A stretch of DNA of 64,000 nucleotides from Streptomyces aquilus (GCF_003955715.1 NZ_CP034463.1:5580001-5644000); one strand, 5' to 3'; numbered from the stretch's first letter, positions 1 to 11,381 are shown. The notes: a model not told the origin generated them from the sequence alone. Translations and numbers: made by a program.

Positions 1-2803
<2,803 letters not shown>

Positions 2804-3112
2804 GAGGGCGGCACTCTAGCCCGGCTGCCTGTCCCGGCCGGGGTGTGGGGGCCCCGCACTGCATGCTCTGGGAGCAACCTCATCGGCGCGCGGGACCCCC
2901 GGGTGTATCCCTACCCCCCACAGGAGGGATACGGCGGCTCCCGTCCCGAGGGGCATGACCCTGCCCTGCTGCTGGCCAATGTTCGGAACAGGGCCGAGGG
3001 GGACGACCTTAGGCAGCGACCGTTACTGGCGAATTACTGAGTCTTGGGGTCCGTAATGCGGACGATTCGGTGCGTGAGTACCCGTATTCCGTACGCATGT
3101 TGACCGTTCATT

Positions 3113-3157
3113 GACCGGTTCCCGGGGGATTCCAGACCGGTTCGCGGGCGAGTCCAG
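3113..3157. repeat. Two tandem copies of a ~23-bp GACCGGTTC...TCCAG element (22-bp period)
   Basis: Copy 1 (3113-3135) and copy 2 (3135-3157) share GACCGGTTCnCGGGnGAnTCCAG with three mismatches. A degenerate third GAACCGG follows. The 22-bp period is two helical turns, which fits adjacent binding of a regulator on one DNA face. The repeats lie just upstream of the -10 element at 3172. Confidence 0.55.
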
Positions 3158-3171
3158 AACCGGCCCGGCCC

Positions 3172-3177
3172 TAGATT
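3172..3177 (+). promoter_or_regulatory. -10 element TAGATT, 6 nt before ATG (leaderless start)
   Basis: TAGATT followed by six bases and then the ATG at 3184 places transcription initiation at the start codon, as in many streptomycete leaderless mRNAs. I see no convincing -35. The tandem repeats occupy that position. Confidence 0.5.
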
Positions 3178-3183
3178 CGGCGC

Positions 3184-3858
3184 ATGCCCCCACACCCCTC
3201 CGGAACGCTGCCCGTTCTCCCGTACCGCAAGCCCACCAAGGGCCGCGACTACTGGGTCCTGGACGATGTCCTGCCCGACGCGCACGCCGTACGGGAACGG
3301 TGTCTGGCCAAGGACGACTGGGTGGAGGGATACCCGCACCGGCCGGAGACCTGGCCGGGGCTGCGCGCCATGCCCGGTCTGGAGCCGGGGGAGCTGGCCC
3401 GGGTCGAGCGGCTGGTGCGGCAGGCCACCGGCGCCAAGGAGCTGTGGGTGCAGTCGGCGCCCGGCGGCGGCACCCTCAACCACAACTGCGTCCAGGTCGT
3501 CGGCGAGGGCGAGAGCACACCCCGCCCGCACACCGACTCACGCGCCCTGTGCCGGTACGCGGCGGTGCTCTACCTCAACCCGGACGTCCCCAAGGACTGC
3601 GGGACCAGCTTCTACCGCCAGTCCCTGCCCGGCGGCCGGCTCGGCGGCAATGTCGTGCAGGCCCCGCACAACAACCTCGTCGAGGCGCTCGGCACCCGGT
3701 TCGTGGCGCCGGACGCCTTCGAGGAGGACGTACGCGTCCCGCACCGCTTCAACCGGCTGCTGCTCTACAACGCCAACCTCGTGCACAGCGCGACCGGCTA
3801 CTGCGGTACGACGCTGGAGGAGAAGCGGATGACGGCGGTGTTCTTCTGGATGGCCTGA
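3184..3858 (+). CDS. DUF6445 family protein, 2OG-Fe(II)-oxygenase-like
   Basis: The 224-residue protein looks like a DUF6445 cupin/oxygenase-like fold. It has a PHTDS stretch (H and D near residues 116-118) and a distal LVHSATGY histidine near 200. These resemble the HxD...H iron-binding triad of 2-oxoglutarate dioxygenases of the prolyl-hydroxylase type. A basic residue expected to bind 2-oxoglutarate may lie in the C-terminal EEKRMTAVFF segment. The substrate is unknown. The gene stands alone, is probably leaderless, and is followed by a convergent lipoprotein gene. Confidence 0.75.
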   Translation: MPPHPSGTLPVLPYRKPTKGRDYWVLDDVLPDAHAVRERCLAKDDWVEGYPHRPETWPGLRAMPGLEPGELARVERLVRQATGAKELWVQSAPGGGTLNHNCVQVVGEGESTPRPHTDSRALCRYAAVLYLNPDVPKDCGTSFYRQSLPGGRLGGNVVQAPHNNLVEALGTRFVAPDAFEEDVRVPHRFNRLLLYNANLVHSATGYCGTTLEEKRMTAVFFWMA

Positions 3859-3877
3859 GCCGTCCTCGGCGGCGGGC

Positions 3878-4357
3878 TCAGTAGCGGACCGCCCGCGCGA
3901 CCTCGGTCTTCACGGTGCCGGACAGGTCGCGGTTGCTGCGGGCGGTGGCCTTCCCGGTGCCGCCCGCCGGCACGTCGGAGACGGTGACCGCGGCCGCGTC
4001 GGCCAGGTCGCCGCCGCCGTCCCTGAAGTTCACCTGCACCAGGAACGACTTCTGCGAGCCGGCGGTGTTCCTGACGGTGATCTCGACCGTGGTGCGACCG
4101 TCGGAGCCGGCCCGCGGGGTGCCCAGGGTCACGTCGCCCTTGACGTCGACACCGTTCTTGACGTCGTCGAACTTCTTCCCCGCCGCCGCCGTGGCCGACG
4201 CGAACACCTCCGTGGCCCGGGAGGCGACGGAGGCCGCCTTGCTCGCCACCGAGGACGGTGTGTCGTCGTCCGAGCAGCCGGTGAGGGCGGTCAGGGCCGT
4301 CAGCGCGGCGATCGTGACGAACGTGATCGGGGCGCGGTGCGTCCGGTTACCGGTCAT
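3878..4357 (-). CDS. Secreted lipoprotein, FxLYD-like beta-sandwich, function unknown
   Basis: The 159-residue product has a lipoprotein signal peptide with lipobox LTGC (Cys28). A short Ser/Ala-rich spacer is followed by a beta-rich domain reading GDVTLGTPRAGSDGRTTVEITVRNTAG, typical of Streptomyces cell-surface FxLYD-like domains. The start at 4357 is chosen because GGAGGG lies a few bases upstream and the signal peptide begins there. Longer upstream frames have no ribosome site. It should sit on the outer face of the membrane. Confidence 0.75.
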   Translation of the reverse strand: MTGNRTHRAPITFVTIAALTALTALTGCSDDDTPSSVASKAASVASRATEVFASATAAAGKKFDDVKNGVDVKGDVTLGTPRAGSDGRTTVEITVRNTAGSQKSFLVQVNFRDGGGDLADAAAVTVSDVPAGGTGKATARSNRDLSGTVKTEVARAVRY

Positions 4358-4506
4358 GCCCTCCAGTGAAGGTCCTCGCACTCGCCGCCGCACTCGGGCC
4401 GTCACCCGAACGGCGCAGCCCCTCGGGCGCCGCCCCCGTACCGCGCGGATGGTCGAAGCATCACCGACACCGACGCGCGGACCCGCGCGAGAGACGGGGT
4501 ACGGAC

Positions 4507-4998
4507 ATGACCCAGCAGCCGCACACGACACCTCCCAGCACGTCCCCGGGGTGGGACCAGGGCCGGCAGCAGGCCGAACCCGCCCCGCCGCCCGACCGCC
4601 CCGGCAGCGGCTGGGCCACCGGCGGAGTCGTCTTCGCCGGTGTGCTGATGCTGGTCAACGGTGTGCTGGCGATCCTCCAGGGCATCTCGGCGCTGGCCAA
4701 GGACGACGTGTACGACCGGATCGGCGACTACGTCTACAAGATCAACCTCACCGGCTGGGGCTGGATCATGCTGGTCCTGGGCGCGGTCCTGGTGGGCGTC
4801 GGCTACGGCGTCCTCAAGGGCGCCTGGTGGGCCCGGATGACCGGCATCTTCCTGGCGTCGGCGGCGATGGTGCTGCACTTCCTGTTCCTGCCGTACTCGC
4901 CGGTCTGGTCCGGGCTCATGATCGGCGTCGACTTCTTCGTGATCTGGGCCCTCGCGACGGCGCCCGACACCTCCGGCGCCCGGCGCGGCACGACCTGA
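4507..4998 (+). CDS. DUF7144-like integral membrane protein
   Basis: The 163-residue protein has a polar Pro-rich N-terminus (about 35 residues) and four predicted membrane helices (about 37-60, 82-103, 107-127, 131-150). The pattern GVVFAGVLMLVNGVLAILQGISAL followed by a DDVYDRIGDYVYKINLTGWGW loop is characteristic of the DUF7144 family. The ATG at 4507 has GAGACGGGG upstream. Its role is unknown. A strong hairpin downstream ends transcription toward the convergent neighbour. Confidence 0.75.
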   Translation: MTQQPHTTPPSTSPGWDQGRQQAEPAPPPDRPGSGWATGGVVFAGVLMLVNGVLAILQGISALAKDDVYDRIGDYVYKINLTGWGWIMLVLGAVLVGVGYGVLKGAWWARMTGIFLASAAMVLHFLFLPYSPVWSGLMIGVDFFVIWALATAPDTSGARRGTT

Positions 4999-5024
4999 GC
5001 GGCCCGAGCCGGGCCGCGTGAAGA

Positions 5025-5058
5025 GGGGCTGCCCCGCCGGTGCGGCGGGCGCAGCCCC
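5025..5058. terminator. Bidirectional rho-independent-like hairpin
   Basis: GGGGCTGC-CCCGCCG pairs with CGGCGGG-CGCAGCCCC with one bulged base and a short loop, between two convergent genes. As usual in Streptomyces it has no long T-tract. Confidence 0.7.
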
Positions 5059-5070
5059 TGGTGGTGTCTG

Positions 5071-5436
5071 TCAGACGTGGCCGAGGCCGCCGCTGCCGAA
5101 GCCACCGCTGGAGCCTGGGAGCCAGCGTCTGCGGTTCTGGTCCTTTCCGCGTTTGCTGCCCGAGTGATGGAGCTGGTGCGGCATGAGCCGTTCCTGCTCG
5201 GTGAGCGGGAGCTCGTCCGGTTCCCGCATCTCTCTGATCTCGCGGATCGCGCCGGTGCTGGGAAGTCTGGGCTGTTCCTCGGGACGCGGCCGGGGAAGTT
5301 CCCGGTCCCGGACCCGCATGCCGAACTGTACGGCCCAGATCAGTGCCCCGGCGATGACCGCGCCACCGACGAATGCGGCGACCACGTTGAGCACATCGCT
5401 CCCGGCGGCCGCGACTACGAACGCTGCCGTACTCAT
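5071..5436 (-). CDS. DUF6479 family membrane-anchored protein
   Basis: The 121-residue protein has one N-terminal membrane helix (VLNVVAAFVGGAVIAGALIWAV) and a charged cytoplasmic tail with PRPRPEEQP, IREIREMREPDE and a conserved basic region ending LPGSSGGFGSGGLGHV. This arrangement is diagnostic of the Streptomyces DUF6479 family, whose function is unknown. The ATG at 5436 is chosen so that the helix begins near the N-terminus. Longer frames add an unrelated polar extension. Confidence 0.8.
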   Translation of the reverse strand: MSTAAFVVAAAGSDVLNVVAAFVGGAVIAGALIWAVQFGMRVRDRELPRPRPEEQPRLPSTGAIREIREMREPDELPLTEQERLMPHQLHHSGSKRGKDQNRRRWLPGSSGGFGSGGLGHV

Positions 5437-5520
5437 ATCGCAATTATCCACCCGCACCCGCACCACGCGCCTGCTCGCCATACTGGACGCCGACGACGGC
5501 GACCGGCAGGAGGAGCGCGG

Positions 5521-6579
5521 GTGGGCGACGTGGACAGAACGGCGCCGGTCCTGGTGACCGGCGGCAGCGGCTTCGTCGGCAGCCATCTGGTGCTACGCCT
5601 GCTGGAACGCGGCTACCGCGTCCATGCGACGGTCCGTTCGACCGCCGACTCACCGAAGACCAGGCCGCTGTCGGCGATGCGGGACCGGTTCCCGGGCAGG
5701 CTCGACCTGTTCGCGGCGGACCTGCTCGTCGAGGGCTCCTTCGACGAGGCGGCTCGGGGCTGCGCGACCGTCTTCCACGTCGCCTCCCCGTTCCTCATGC
5801 CGGAGAAGATCAAGGACGGCCGGCGGGACGTCGTCGAACCGGCGCTGCTCGGCACCCGCAACGTCCTCGGGTCGATCGAACGCACCCCGACCGTCCGCCG
5901 CCTGGTCTTCACCTCCACCGTCGGCGCGATCTTCGGCGACTACGTCGACGTACTGGAGACGATGACGGACCAGGTCCTCACCGAGGAGTACGTCAACACC
6001 ACCAGCACGGTGGCGAACAACCCGTACCACTACGCCAAGACGGTCGCCGAGCAGGCGGCCTGGGAGGCGGCGAAGGCGCAGGACCGCTGGCGGATGGTGG
6101 CCCTCAACCCCGGCCTGGTCCTGGGCCCTTCCCTCACCCCCGCCTCCGAGTCGGGCAGCCTCTTCCTCCTGGAGGAGCTGTTCAAGGGCTACTTCTTCTA
6201 CGGCGCCCCGGACTTCAGCTTCACCACGGTCGACGTACGGGACGTCGCCGACGCGCACATCGCGGCCGCCGAGAACGAGGACGCGCACGGCCGTTACATC
6301 CTGGCGGCCGAGACCATGAGCTCCTTCCACGACATGGCCCGCGTCCTGCGCACCGCCCACCCCCGCGACCTGCGCCTGCCCCGAACCCGCCTGCCGCACT
6401 GGCCGGTTCGGCTCCTGGGGCCCGCCTTCGGGCTCACCCAGGACTACATCCGCAAGCACCTCGGCATCCGCTTCCGCGTCGACAACAGCCGCAGCCGCAC
6501 CGAACTCGGTGTCACCTACCGCCCGTTCGAGGAGACGATCCTCGACCACCACCGGGCCTGGCGGACGCCGACGGGATGA
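5521..6579 (+). CDS. NAD(P)-dependent epimerase/reductase (extended SDR, DFR-like)
   Basis: The 352-residue protein begins at a GTG preceded by AGGAGGAGCGCGG. A Rossmann TGGSGFVG motif lies at residues 13-20, and the YxxxK pair is Y169-K173 (PYHYAK). The sequence NPGLVLGPSL and a FTTVDVRDVADAH segment match dihydroflavonol-reductase-like extended SDRs such as aldehyde/ketone reductases. The substrate cannot be inferred. Its 3' end overlaps the convergent DUF5519 gene by 68 bp. Confidence 0.85.
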   Translation: MGDVDRTAPVLVTGGSGFVGSHLVLRLLERGYRVHATVRSTADSPKTRPLSAMRDRFPGRLDLFAADLLVEGSFDEAARGCATVFHVASPFLMPEKIKDGRRDVVEPALLGTRNVLGSIERTPTVRRLVFTSTVGAIFGDYVDVLETMTDQVLTEEYVNTTSTVANNPYHYAKTVAEQAAWEAAKAQDRWRMVALNPGLVLGPSLTPASESGSLFLLEELFKGYFFYGAPDFSFTTVDVRDVADAHIAAAENEDAHGRYILAAETMSSFHDMARVLRTAHPRDLRLPRTRLPHWPVRLLGPAFGLTQDYIRKHLGIRFRVDNSRSRTELGVTYRPFEETILDHHRAWRTPTG

Positions 6580-6934
6580 CCGTCACCCGACGGAAGTTGC
6601 ACACGTCCGGGGCTTCGGACTGCGGCGCCTGATGGGCCTTGAGGGCCATGCTGACCAGGCTCATCAGCAGGTCGATGTCGGTGTCGCAGTCCAGGTGGAC
6701 GGTGACCCAGCGGGAGCCGGGGACCAGCCGGATCGCCGTCGACTCCGCGAGGTCGACGCCGAAGCGGTCGAGCGCCCGGTCGGTGAGATGCAGGTCCACG
6801 TCGTGGGCGGAGTGGAAGTGCACGATCTCGCTGCGACCGGCGCGCAGCGCGCTTCCGGTACCGCAACTGGCCTGTCCCGTACGGAGGTCGGGCCAGACTC
6901 GCAGGCGCTCCAGGGCGCGCTCGGCCAGCGTCAT
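6512..6934 (-). CDS. DUF5519 ('luciferase family') protein
   Basis: The 140-residue protein contains EIVHFHSAHDVDLHLTDRAL and VPGSRWVTVHLDCDTDIDLLMSLVSMALKAH. These are the signature segments of the small DUF5519 domain, named for a stretch shared with Oplophorus luciferase annotations. No enzymatic activity is established. The C-terminal 20 residues lie inside the convergent epimerase gene, so the true end may be a poorly conserved tail. Confidence 0.75.
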   Translation of the reverse strand: MTLAERALERLRVWPDLRTGQASCGTGSALRAGRSEIVHFHSAHDVDLHLTDRALDRFGVDLAESTAIRLVPGSRWVTVHLDCDTDIDLLMSLVSMALKAHQAPQSEAPDVCNFRRVTVIPSASARPGGGRGSSPRTGGR

Positions 6935-7177
6935 GCGCCCATGGTCGCCTGATCACCGCCTGGCAACCAGGGGTTGAGCAAAACGTAACCGTCCCTCCTT
7001 CGGAGGAACTCCAGCGGGACTTTCGGTTCAACAGGCAACCTCGACACATCGTTTACCAGTCTCACAGGTTGCTCACAGAACCGGCCCAGGCGCGTTGGGG
7101 CGCGCCCGTACCAGCGGCCGTCCGGTGAGCTGTCCAGTCCGATGCCACTGACCATGGCACTCGCAGACGAGGAACCG

Positions 7178-8872
7178 ATGACCAGTCAGCACCATCGCAG
7201 CCGCGCCCGACGCGTGGCGCTCGCCGCCTCGGCGGCACTCACCGTCGTCGTCACCGGCGCCGGGGCCGCTCCCGGCGCCGGCGCGGCGCAGGCCGGCACA
7301 CCCGGCAAGCCGAAGCTGAAGCTGATCGCCGCGTCGAACGCCGTGACGCTCGACCGGTGGGAGGGGGAACCCGGGGTCTACCTCGACCTCGGGACGTACG
7401 TCACCGTCGACAACGCGCCGCTGGAGTTCCAGGTGAAGCGCAAGTCGTACAAGGACCCGGTCGTCGCGCAGCAGATCCTGCGTGACGCGAAGGGCAAGAA
7501 GATCGGGAGCAAGGCCCTGCCCGCGGGGCTGGTGAAGGACTTCTCCGGGCTGCCCGACTTCCTGGAGGTGTCCATCAAGAACGCGCAGGGCCAGGAGGTG
7601 GCCAAGCCCAAGGGCACGTTCTGCCCGAACAACGCCTCCGGCCGGCTCCGCCCGGACGCCCCGGCGACCTCGCACTACCCGGAGAGCTGCCCCACCAACC
7701 CGTTCACCCTCGGTTCGGTGTGGGGTGTCGAGAAGGGCTGGGCGGCCAACTCCTCGACCGTCGACTACGACAAGCCGGTCGACCTGCCGGCCGGTGAGTA
7801 CACCGCCAAGGTGGGCGTCGCCAAGAAGTACCGCGAGCTCTTCGGCATCCCGAACGACCAGCGGACCATCAAGGTGACCGTCCGCCAGATCTCCAACGGC
7901 GGCGGCGAGGGCCGCGGCATGTCCGGCATGCACGGCGGCCACTCCATGAGCGGCATGAGCGGCATGAGCGGGATGGCGGGTCACTCCATGGCCCACCACT
8001 ACGGCCCGCGCGGCGCCGACGAGCCCACCCCGGGCGCCCTCTCGCACGCGCTGGAGGACCGCGGCCTGGCCCACCACCTGGGCGACGGCACCGGCCACAC
8101 CGACGGCTCCCGTATCGCGCCCGCGCTGAAGCCGGCGAGCCAGCGGCCCACCGGCCGGGCGGGCGCCCCCGCGGGCGTGCCCAAGCCCGACCTGCGGTCG
8201 CTGCCCGCCTGGGACATCGCCATCACCGACGGCGAGGACGGCGACGCGCCGGGCAAGGACTACCTCGCCTTCAGCGCCAACGTCTGGAACGCGGGACCGG
8301 CGCCGCTCGTCGTCGACGGCTTCCGCAAGCCGGGCGCCGACCTGATGGACGCCTACCAGTACTTCTACGACGCCAAGGGCAAGCAGGTCGGCTACGCGCC
8401 CACCGGCACCATGGAGTGGGACCCGCGCGTCGGCCACGAGCACTGGCACTTCACCGACTTCGCCAGCTACCGGCTGCTCGCCGCCGACCAGCACGAGATC
8501 GTGAAGAGCGGCAAGGAGGCGTTCTGCCTCGCCAACACCGACGCGATCGACTACACGGTGAAGAACGCCAACTTCAAGCCGTACAACACCGATCTGTCGA
8601 CGGCCTGCGGCCAGCAGAACTCCATCTCGGTCCGTGAGGTCCTCGACGTCGGTTCCGGCGACACCTACACCCAGTACCGCCCCGGCCAGTCCTTCGACGT
8701 GACGGACCTGCCGAACGGCACGTACTACATCCAGGTCATCGCCAACCCGGAGAAGCGCCTCCAGGAGACGAACCTGAAGAACAACGTCGCCCTGCGCAAG
8801 GTGATCCTGGGCGGCGAGCCGGGCAAGCGCACGGTCCAGGTCCCGCCGGTCGACCTGGTCAACGCGCCCTGA
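7178..8872 (+). CDS. Secreted lysyl-oxidase-family protein with Met/His-rich insert
   Basis: The 564-residue protein has an N-terminal signal peptide (about residues 1-38). The C-terminal half contains the lysyl oxidase copper-site signature WDPRVGHEHWHF (His420, His422 and His424 in HEHWHF) followed by TDFASYRL, and a CARF-like NGTYYIQVIANPEKRLQETNLKNN segment. Residues about 247-275 form a Met/Gly/His/Ser-rich insert (GMSGMHGGHSMSGMSGMSGM...), a likely extracellular copper-binding tract. The start at 7178 has GAGGAA upstream; the in-frame ATG at 7142 lacks this. It probably acts outside the cell. The canonical substrate, peptidyl lysine, is not proven for bacterial members. A hairpin follows the stop. 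Confidence 0.85.
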   Translation: MTSQHHRSRARRVALAASAALTVVVTGAGAAPGAGAAQAGTPGKPKLKLIAASNAVTLDRWEGEPGVYLDLGTYVTVDNAPLEFQVKRKSYKDPVVAQQILRDAKGKKIGSKALPAGLVKDFSGLPDFLEVSIKNAQGQEVAKPKGTFCPNNASGRLRPDAPATSHYPESCPTNPFTLGSVWGVEKGWAANSSTVDYDKPVDLPAGEYTAKVGVAKKYRELFGIPNDQRTIKVTVRQISNGGGEGRGMSGMHGGHSMSGMSGMSGMAGHSMAHHYGPRGADEPTPGALSHALEDRGLAHHLGDGTGHTDGSRIAPALKPASQRPTGRAGAPAGVPKPDLRSLPAWDIAITDGEDGDAPGKDYLAFSANVWNAGPAPLVVDGFRKPGADLMDAYQYFYDAKGKQVGYAPTGTMEWDPRVGHEHWHFTDFASYRLLAADQHEIVKSGKEAFCLANTDAIDYTVKNANFKPYNTDLSTACGQQNSISVREVLDVGSGDTYTQYRPGQSFDVTDLPNGTYYIQVIANPEKRLQETNLKNNVALRKVILGGEPGKRTVQVPPVDLVNAP

Positions 8873-8888
8873 CGCCGACGTGAGCGAC

Positions 8889-8918
8889 GGTGCGGGCCTC
8901 CCTCGGGGGGCCCGCACC
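8889..8918 (+). terminator. Hairpin terminator after the lysyl-oxidase-like gene
   Basis: GGTGCGGGCC (8889-8898) pairs perfectly with GGCCCGCACC (8909-8918) across a 10-nt loop and is followed by CTTGCC. Confidence 0.75.
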
Positions 8919-9084
8919 CTTGCCATGCACGGGAATTGTGAAACATGGCGTGACGGCTGGGGGAGATTCCGCACCCCACTCCTGGGAGCGGCCCGCGCGC
9001 GAGAGGCTCGGATCCCGCAGGGCTGATGTCGCCGTGACGTGACCCGGCCGCCCTGCCGCGCAATCGCCCGGAAGGCCCTGGAAC

Positions 9085-10209
9085 GTGAACGCTCGTACCC
9101 CCCACAGCACCGCCCTTCGTCTTGCCCTCGCCGTCGGCTCCGCCCTCCTGCTCACCGCCTGCGGTGTCGTCGACGCCGCGGAGGGCGGCGGCAGCACACG
9201 GAGCCCCGCGAAGGGCGACGACCTCACGGTGGGGCTGCTCCTGCCGGACAAGGAGACGACGCGTTTCGAGAAGTTCGACCACCCCCTCATCAAGGCCCGC
9301 GTCGCCAGCCTCACGCACGGCAAGGGCACGGTGCGCTACGCCAACGCCGGGGCGAGCGCCAAGCGGCAGAGCCGGCAGTTCGAGCAGATGATCTCCGCGC
9401 GCGTGGACGCCGTCCTCGTGGACGCGGTCGACGCCAAGGCCATCGAGCCGGACGTCGAGAAGGCCAAGGACGCGGGCATCCCCGTCATCGCGTACGACCG
9501 TCTCGCCCAGGGCCCGATCGACGCGTACATATCCCACGACAACGAACTCGTCGGCGAGGTGCAGGGCCGCGCGATCATGGAGGCGCTCGGCGACAAGGCC
9601 GAGAGCAGCAAGATCGTCATGCTGAACGGCTCACCGGCCGACCCCAACACCGCCCGCTTCAAGCAGGGCGCTCTCGGCGTGCTCCAGAACAAGGTCGCCA
9701 TCGCCAAGTCGTACGACGTCGAGGAGTGGCTGCCGAAGATCGCCGAGGCGGACATGAAGCAGGCCATCGCGGCCATCGGCCTCGACAACATCGCCGCGGT
9801 CTACTCCGCCAACGACGGCATGGCGGGCGCGGCGATCGACGCCCTGAAGAAGGCGGGCGCGACGAAGATCCCACCGGTGACCGGCCAGGACGCCGACCTG
9901 GCGGCGGTCCAGCGGATCGTCTCCGGTGAGCAGTACATGTCCGTCTACAAGTCGTTCCTGGAGGAGGCGAACAGCGCCGCGGACATGGCCGTCGCCAAGA
10001 TCCAGGGCCAGGACATCATGTTCGACGCCCTCACCCAGGACACCGTGGACAGCCCGACCGAGAAGGACATCCCGTCGATGCTGGTCCCGGTGGTGGCCCT
10101 GACCCAGGCCAACATCAAGGAGACGGTGATCAAGGACGGCGTCTACACGGTCAAGGACATCTGCACGCCGGCTTATGCGGCGAGGTGCGCGGCGATCGGC
10201 CTCGAATAG
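9085..10209 (+). CDS. Sugar ABC transporter substrate-binding lipoprotein (XylF/ChvE-like), orphan
   Basis: The 374-residue protein has a lipoprotein signal with lipobox LTAC (Cys26). It is followed by a periplasmic-binding-protein fold of the sugar-binding class (LTVGLLLPD, DAVLVDAVDAKAIEP, GIPVIAYDRLAQ, SANDGMAGAAIDAL, VTGQDADLAAVQ), which resembles xylose-type receptors. The start is a GTG with GGAAGG upstream. No permease or ATPase gene is adjacent, so it must use components encoded elsewhere or act as a sensor. Confidence 0.85.
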   Translation: MNARTPHSTALRLALAVGSALLLTACGVVDAAEGGGSTRSPAKGDDLTVGLLLPDKETTRFEKFDHPLIKARVASLTHGKGTVRYANAGASAKRQSRQFEQMISARVDAVLVDAVDAKAIEPDVEKAKDAGIPVIAYDRLAQGPIDAYISHDNELVGEVQGRAIMEALGDKAESSKIVMLNGSPADPNTARFKQGALGVLQNKVAIAKSYDVEEWLPKIAEADMKQAIAAIGLDNIAAVYSANDGMAGAAIDALKKAGATKIPPVTGQDADLAAVQRIVSGEQYMSVYKSFLEEANSAADMAVAKIQGQDIMFDALTQDTVDSPTEKDIPSMLVPVVALTQANIKETVIKDGVYTVKDICTPAYAARCAAIGLE

Positions 10210-10304
10210 GGCGGCCCGACAGCCGACGAACGGGACTGGGAAGGCATAACGGCGCGGAGCAAGCGGCCTGGTCTGATCCACAACCGCCGCCTAGGGTCGG
10301 GGAC

Positions 10305-11258
10305 ATGTCTCCGACCCTGACGGACGTCGACCGTTTCGAGGCCTCCAGGTATCGCCTTCAGGCGCTGGCCTACCGTCTGCTCGGCTCCGTCGGCGAGGCC
10401 GAGGACCTCGTGCAGGAGACGTTCCTGCGCTGGCAGGCGGCGGACACCGAACGGATCGAGGTGCCGGAGGCCTGGCTGACCAAGGTCCTCACCAACCTGT
10501 GCCTCAACGAACTGACCTCGGCCCGCGCCCGCCGCGAGACCTACGTCGGCCAGTGGCTTCCCGAGCCCCTCCTCGGCGGCGACCCCATGCTCGGCCCCGC
10601 CGACACCGTCGAACAGCGCGAGTCGGTGTCGTACGCCGTCCTCACCCTCATGGAACGGCTGACCCCCAACGAGCGCGCGGTGTACGTGCTGCGCGAGGCC
10701 TTCGACTACCCGCACCGCGAGATCGCCGAGATCCTCGACCTCACCGAGGCCGCCAGCCAGCAGATCCACCACCGGGCGAAGAAGCACGTGGCCGACGGCA
10801 GGGCCCGCAAGGCCCGCCGGGAGATCGACGAGGCCGCCGCCCGGCAGCTCGTCGAGGAGTTCCTCGCGGCCGCGACCAGCGGCGAGACGGCCTCCCTGAT
10901 CCGGCTGCTCACCGACGACGCGACCAGCGTCGGTGACGGGGGCGGGAAGATCCCGGCCCGCGCCACGCCGTTCAGCGGTGCCGTGGCGGTCGCGAAGTTC
11001 CTGTGGGGCCTGTTCAGGCCCGCCCGGGTCAAGCGGGACTACGCGGGCGGCCGGCCCGAGATGTACGCCTGGACGGCGAACGGCGAGCCCGCCGCGGTGG
11101 CGGTCGTGGACGGCCGGGTCGTGGGGGTGATGTGCCTGGAGGTCACCGCCGAGGGCATCGTCGCGGTCCGCAACCAGATCAACCCCGACAAGCTGACGCG
11201 GGCGACCGAGTGGTGGGCGACGCTGGACCACGGGAAACCCCTGTTCACGGCCTTCTGA
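10305..11258 (+). CDS. ECF sigma factor of the SigJ type with C-terminal SnoaL-like domain
   Basis: The 317-residue protein has sigma region 2 (YRLQALAYRLLGSVGEAEDLVQETFLRW, residues about 12-40) and region 4 (LTPNERAVYVLREAFDYPHREIAEILDLTEAASQQIHHRAK, about 122-165). It continues into a ~130-residue SnoaL/NTF2-like domain that replaces a separate anti-sigma factor in this group (ECF41-like). A TAGGGT box (10292-10297) lies 7 nt before the ATG, suggesting a leaderless mRNA. The next gene, an FAD oxidoreductase, is a typical target for this sigma class. Confidence 0.85.
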   Translation: MSPTLTDVDRFEASRYRLQALAYRLLGSVGEAEDLVQETFLRWQAADTERIEVPEAWLTKVLTNLCLNELTSARARRETYVGQWLPEPLLGGDPMLGPADTVEQRESVSYAVLTLMERLTPNERAVYVLREAFDYPHREIAEILDLTEAASQQIHHRAKKHVADGRARKARREIDEAAARQLVEEFLAAATSGETASLIRLLTDDATSVGDGGGKIPARATPFSGAVAVAKFLWGLFRPARVKRDYAGGRPEMYAWTANGEPAAVAVVDGRVVGVMCLEVTAEGIVAVRNQINPDKLTRATEWWATLDHGKPLFTAF

Positions 11259-11317
11259 CAGACCTCTTCGCCTGGGGTGACGCAGGTCACTTCCGGAATC
11301 TGTCAGGAATCCACGGG

Positions 11318-11371
11318 CTGTCCGGTTCAAGGTGCGGAACCGAACAGGAACGCCGTTTTGAACCGGACAGG
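11318..11371 (+). promoter_or_regulatory. Three copies of GAACCGGACAG forming an inverted and direct repeat over the RBS
   Basis: CTGTCCGGTTCAA (11318-11330) is the exact reverse complement of TTGAACCGGACAG (11358-11370). A third copy with one mismatch, GAACCGAACAGG, lies in direct orientation at 11337-11348. The right-hand copy overlaps the Shine-Dalgarno AGGAG (11368-11372) of the next gene. The array could be an operator for a dimeric regulator, or an mRNA stem (13 bp, 27-nt loop) that hides the ribosome site. Confidence 0.65.
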
Positions 11372-11381
11372 AGCCCGAACC

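Larger units (their letters stand above)
2804..3183. other. Intergenic region between divergent genes; hairpin and tandem repeats
   Basis: This 380-bp stretch has no convincing gene. It contains an inverted repeat GTATCCCT (2905-2912) / AGGGATAC (2925-2932) with a 12-nt loop, a GTACCCGTATTCCGTACG-like AT-richer patch near 3077-3098, and a tandem 22-bp-period repeat at 3113-3157 next to the downstream gene. It must carry the promoters of both divergent genes. Confidence 0.6.
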
